Below are positions 61,000 through 64,000 of a DNA stretch of 64,000 nt, in pieces; the stretch's first letter is position 1; every line of letters starts with the position of its first letter. A program made the position numbers and the translations under genes. The DNA is taken from assembly GCA_020160935.1 (NCBI GenBank), contig JAIUPL010000001.1, forward strand, positions 310,001-374,000. Reading direction: 5' to 3'. A model generated the notes under the pieces. It made no database searches, had not been told where the DNA came from, and saw only the letters and a program-made list of their open reading frames with translations. This stretch comes from Bacteroidota bacterium (GTDB lineage Bacteria > Bacteroidota > Bacteroidia > Chitinophagales > Saprospiraceae).

Positions 61000-63518
61000 C
61001 AATGCATGGTGTCTACCAAACTTTTTACGCGGAACGCATTTTTAACATCGAGTTCGACTTTGGTGTCGAACTGGATGCTTTTGCGCTCATCGGGCAACAA
61101 GTCAAAGTAGTTGTCGCTGAAAAAACCGTCGGAATCTGTTTCAATTAGTACGTTTCGGGCCAGTTTATTGGACTGAATATCAATCTGGTAGCCTTTTTCA
61201 TTGCGCGTAGCCGTCAAAGTGAAATCCGGGTGTGGCAATTTCTGTTTTCGCGGCGAAGCAGGGTAGTAGAGGCGGCGATAAACGTTTTTTCCACCTTTTG
61301 ACAGCACGATTTCCACCACAACATTTTCTGTTTTACGTCCATCCACGACATTTTTCAAGGCATCTTTCCACAGCAACATGCTGGCATCGGGGCGAAGCGA
61401 AAGGTTTGTAAGCGTGGTTTCACTCAACACTTTGCCATCAAAAAGCAGTCCGCGCACCCGCAAATCGACGGTATCGGCCTGGAGATGGTCATTTACCCCA
61501 TAAATACTGAGCGTATCGTTGTCGAGAGATGGCAGCGCTGCCAGGGGGCTATACGCTTCCCGGACGTAATAGTGCAAGGCTTTCCAGCGGCCAAAGCAGT
61601 CGATACTCGACCACGATGCCACGGGCCATACGTCGTTCAATTGCCAGTACAACGTGCCCATGCAATAAGGTTTGTTGCGGCGGTGTGCTTCGATGCCCAC
61701 CCGCATACCTTCTGCCTGCAGCAACTGGCTTACGTACACAAAATCTTCAAAAGCATCGGGCACTTTGTAGTCGCGTTTCATGTATTCCGCAATCAGGGCG
61801 TTGCCACGCGGGTGTTTCTGGTGCAAAAGCATCACCTTGCTTTCCAGTTTGCGGTCTTCCGGCAGGGTAAACGATTGTATCGTGCGCCATTCCGGGAAAC
61901 TCTGGAAGCCATATTCGCTCATGAAGCGCGGCACTTTTTTGTTAAACTCTTCAAAAGGCTCTTCATCGTGCCAGATGCCCCAGTAATGGCTATCACCTTC
62001 GGTATTGGATTTCGGATTGGCGCGCCCGAAACGGGGTGAACTTTCCCAATAGGGCACTTGCCCGCCGTCGTTGGCAACATAGGTGGGCAGCAGGTCGTTG
62101 AACAGGACTTTATACTCGCGCCACAGGTGGGTGCGCTGGGCTTCGTTGAACTGCATTTGCCAACCCCAATTGTTCCAGGCTTCGTTGTTTTCGTTGTTGC
62201 CGCACCACAGCGCTATGCAGGGGTGTTGGCGCAGGCGTTCTATTTGTTGCAGCGCTTCTTTGGCGGCTGTTTTTAAAAAAGATCCACCACCAGGGTACAT
62301 CGCACAGGCATACATGAAATCCTGCCAAACCAGGATGCCTTTTGAATCGCAAAGGTCATAGAAAAGGTCCTCCTCATAGATGCCGCCGCCCCAAACACGC
62401 AACATGTTCATGCCACCGGCTACCGCGTCGTTGATCGTGCGGCCATATTGGGCAGGCGTGACGCGATCCTGAAATATGTCCTGCGGTATGTAGTTGGCGC
62501 CTTTGATAAACACCGGAACACCATTCAGTTTAAAGTAAAATGTTTCGCCTTTGTCGTCTTTCTCGGTGATCAATTCGATGGTGCGGATGCCTGTCCGCAC
62601 ATAGGATTTTTCCAACACCCGACCGTTTTTCTTGAATTCAAACGAAAAATCGTACAAATTCGGTTCTCCAAGTCCTTGACACCACCACAGTTTCGGGTTT
62701 TCTATTTGCCAGGTAACGGAATCCTCGTGTACGCCTGGGTAAAATTTTCGGTCTTCCAGCGAAACGCCCTTGCCATCGCGGGTAGAAACGAGTACCGGAA
62801 TCACATCATCGGCGCGGTAGCGGAAACGCGCTACCATTTTGGCCAGTTCGGGTGTGACGCTTTGAGTGGTCACAAACATATTTTCAATCAGCAAATCATC
62901 CCAGGCGCGTATTTCCGGCGCATGCAAAATGCCGGTACCCACAAAACGAGGTCCCCAGTCCCAACCATAATGAAACTGTGCTTTGCGGGAAAATGTGCGG
63001 ATACCTCCAGGAAGTTCGTAGCCCAGGTTTTTCCAGTCTTCCTCTACTTTTTTCACCGGGCTCTCAAAATAGATGTGAAGAACATTACCGGCAGGTTTCA
63101 GCCATTTTTTCACATCTACTTCCCAGGTACGAAACATATTATCGGTTTCCAGCACCAGGCTGTCGTTCACATAAATATGAGCATAGGTATCGAGGCCTTT
63201 AAAAACCAGTTCGATGTGTTTTTTTTGAAAAATGGCGGGTTCCACATCAAAAGTTGTCTGGAATTCCCAATCTTCTTTTTCTATCCATTGCAGTTTTTCC
63301 TCATTATCACGGTAAAACGGATCTTCAATCATACCGTTTTTTAGCAGGGCAGTGTGTACGCTAACCGGAATGGCAGTAGGCTTCCAATCGTTGGTATGCG
63401 CTTGCCGAAAAGTCCAGGCATCTGTCGGAAGCGGCTTTCGAACAGGGGTGTAACTGGCGGGTTGGGCTTGCAGGAGCATGGGCAGGAGAGAAACGAGAAC
63501 CAGAATATTTCTGAACAT
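60999..63518 (-). CDS. GH2 beta-mannosidase-like glycoside hydrolase
   Basis: 839 residues from the ATG at 63518 (MFRNILVLVSLLPML), with a signal peptide cut near LQAQ. Domains follow the GH2 order: jelly-roll sugar-binding (about 30-200), Ig-like (about 210-320) and TIM barrel (about 325-630), then Ig-like domains. The acid/base is in WCGNNENNEAW (NE motif) and the nucleophile in FMSEYGFQSFP. The motif set is that of beta-mannosidases more than beta-galactosidases. It probably acts on mannosides in the periplasm or outside. It overlaps the GT39 gene by one base. Confidence 0.92.
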   Translation of the reverse strand: MFRNILVLVSLLPMLLQAQPASYTPVRKPLPTDAWTFRQAHTNDWKPTAIPVSVHTALLKNGMIEDPFYRDNEEKLQWIEKEDWEFQTTFDVEPAIFQKKHIELVFKGLDTYAHIYVNDSLVLETDNMFRTWEVDVKKWLKPAGNVLHIYFESPVKKVEEDWKNLGYELPGGIRTFSRKAQFHYGWDWGPRFVGTGILHAPEIRAWDDLLIENMFVTTQSVTPELAKMVARFRYRADDVIPVLVSTRDGKGVSLEDRKFYPGVHEDSVTWQIENPKLWWCQGLGEPNLYDFSFEFKKNGRVLEKSYVRTGIRTIELITEKDDKGETFYFKLNGVPVFIKGANYIPQDIFQDRVTPAQYGRTINDAVAGGMNMLRVWGGGIYEEDLFYDLCDSKGILVWQDFMYACAMYPGGGSFLKTAAKEALQQIERLRQHPCIALWCGNNENNEAWNNWGWQMQFNEAQRTHLWREYKVLFNDLLPTYVANDGGQVPYWESSPRFGRANPKSNTEGDSHYWGIWHDEEPFEEFNKKVPRFMSEYGFQSFPEWRTIQSFTLPEDRKLESKVMLLHQKHPRGNALIAEYMKRDYKVPDAFEDFVYVSQLLQAEGMRVGIEAHRRNKPYCMGTLYWQLNDVWPVASWSSIDCFGRWKALHYYVREAYSPLAALPSLDNDTLSIYGVNDHLQADTVDLRVRGLLFDGKVLSETTLTNLSLRPDASMLLWKDALKNVVDGRKTENVVVEIVLSKGGKNVYRRLYYPASPRKQKLPHPDFTLTATRNEKGYQIDIQSNKLARNVLIETDSDGFFSDNYFDLLPDERKSIQFDTKVELDVKNAFRVKSLVDTMH

Positions 63519-63660
63519 GAATGGCAATTATCGGATTGAAAACGGGCAAAAGTAGTGGATTCTGCGGAGCGTAGCAGGCTTCCGGGGCTGTGATTGCTGC
63601 GTTTTGATGTTAAAAACAGACGCAAGGCCAAATATTGCAGCAAGTGTGGCACAAACCCTG

Positions 63661-63668
63661 TACTTTTG
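63661..63668 (+). promoter_or_regulatory. -7 box TACTTTTG for the peroxiredoxin-like gene
   Basis: Exact TAnnTTTG match 25 nt before the ATG at 63694. Confidence 0.55.
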
Positions 63669-63693
63669 GCAACGTTTATTTAGCGTGCGTGCC

Positions 63694-64000
63694 ATGTCAG
63701 ATACATACCCAAATCTTCCACAGGTAGGCGACCTTGCTCCGGCGTTTGAATTCTCGACGGACAAGGGCATGATTCAGTTTCCGGAGTACAGTGCCGGTTG
63801 CTGGTGTGTGTTTTTTGCACATCCAGCCAATTTCACGTCTACCTGGACGATGTTTTCTGCATTTCTGGGTATGAAAGAGCGTTGGCTGCATGAGCGGAAC
63901 ACCAAAGTGCTGGGGCTTTCCAACGAGCCGATCTCTCAGAACGACTGGTCGAACAAGGCCCGGCGTTTTATCGGCATCTACCTGAAAGCACCGGTGCTGG
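63694..64000 (+). CDS. Peroxiredoxin-like protein lacking the usual peroxidatic Cys, N-terminal part
   Basis: The gene is cut by the right window edge after 102 codons. The N-terminus (LPQVGDLAPAFEF) and FFAHPANFT are those of Prx6/AhpC-type peroxiredoxins. In this family HPxDFTPVCT holds the catalytic Cys; here the sequence reads HPANFTSTWT, with Trp51 (TGG) at that position. Two other cysteines, Cys36 and Cys38 (GCWCVFF), lie in the preceding strand. It may be a non-peroxidase homologue or use a different thiol. The C-terminal part is needed to decide. Confidence 0.8.
   Translation, partial: MSDTYPNLPQVGDLAPAFEFSTDKGMIQFPEYSAGCWCVFFAHPANFTSTWTMFSAFLGMKERWLHERNTKVLGLSNEPISQNDWSNKARRFIGIYLKAPVL

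Noticed and set aside
1-64000. tRNA, rRNA, insertion sequence and prophage
   Set aside because: Read through on both strands, I found no T-loop/anticodon arrangement, rRNA core sequence, transposase or phage gene. A covariance-model search would be needed to exclude a single tRNA or small RNA.

Overview
The window reads as chromosomal DNA of a Bacteroidota bacterium, most likely in or near the Saprospiria. The evidence is repeated use of the Bacteroidota -7 promoter box TAnnTTTG, weak or absent Shine-Dalgarno sequences, fused trpGD and trpCF genes, a FadN-type beta-oxidation protein, a DUF1800/DUF1501 pair, a GSCFA protein, and an OmpA protein with beta-propeller and CRD modules. I see no rRNA, tRNA, CRISPR array, phage or insertion sequence. 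The content is mostly housekeeping and nearly every gene looks intact; only the two window edges cut genes.

Layout. 1-5 kb: the end of a PaaE-like reductase, a GSCFA protein, a translationally coupled pair (a protein of unknown function and an HtrA-like protease with zinc ribbon), a hydrolase and a MazG-like protein. 5-16 kb: fadN, a purF-like gene, a membrane protein of unknown function, an LpxL-like acyltransferase, lgt, and feoAB. 16-26.6 kb: an FtsX-type permease, rsmA, an alkyltransferase-like protein, purU, a RidA protein, a DEAD-box helicase, and the tryptophan genes trpGD-trpCF. 26.7-36.4 kb: a five-module ThuA/sugar-dehydrogenase/cytochrome lipoprotein, lon-ruvA, a pentameric ligand-gated channel homologue, and cysS. 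36.4-45 kb: a soluble-adenylyl-cyclase-like giant protein, purD, a DUF4159 protein, an outer-membrane barrel, an AhpD-like protein, dtd and a SRAP-domain gene. 45.0-45.67 kb: an AT-rich gap with a cluster of DnaA boxes. 45.7-64 kb: ctaA, a hydrolase, lpd, thrC, a PorE-like OmpA protein, ybeY, an RsbW-like kinase, DUF1800/DUF1501, dprA, an SH3-VanZ-gamma-carbonic-anhydrase operon, a GT39 transferase, a GH2 beta-mannosidase and the start of a peroxiredoxin-like gene.

Two signals stand out beyond the genes. First, the 45.2-45.5 kb gap has three exact TTTTCCACA boxes plus near matches beside an AT-rich stretch. Three exact parS sites (TGTTCCACGTGRAACA) lie 4-10 kb to the right, at 49277, 49693 and 55573. 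Together they mark this window as the probable chromosome origin and its segregation centromere. Second, many gene boundaries carry unusual repeats. There are five very long, nearly perfect inverted repeats (arms 42-87 bp) that start at or inside stop codons. There are also several short arrays of 7-bp units, and two of the long palindromes share the same heptad outer arm around different inner stems. I know of no named family covering these palindromes in this group.

Several genes appear to have the -7 box only 4-7 nt before ATG (lpxL-like, rsmA, cysS, perhaps dtd), which predicts leaderless or nearly leaderless mRNAs.
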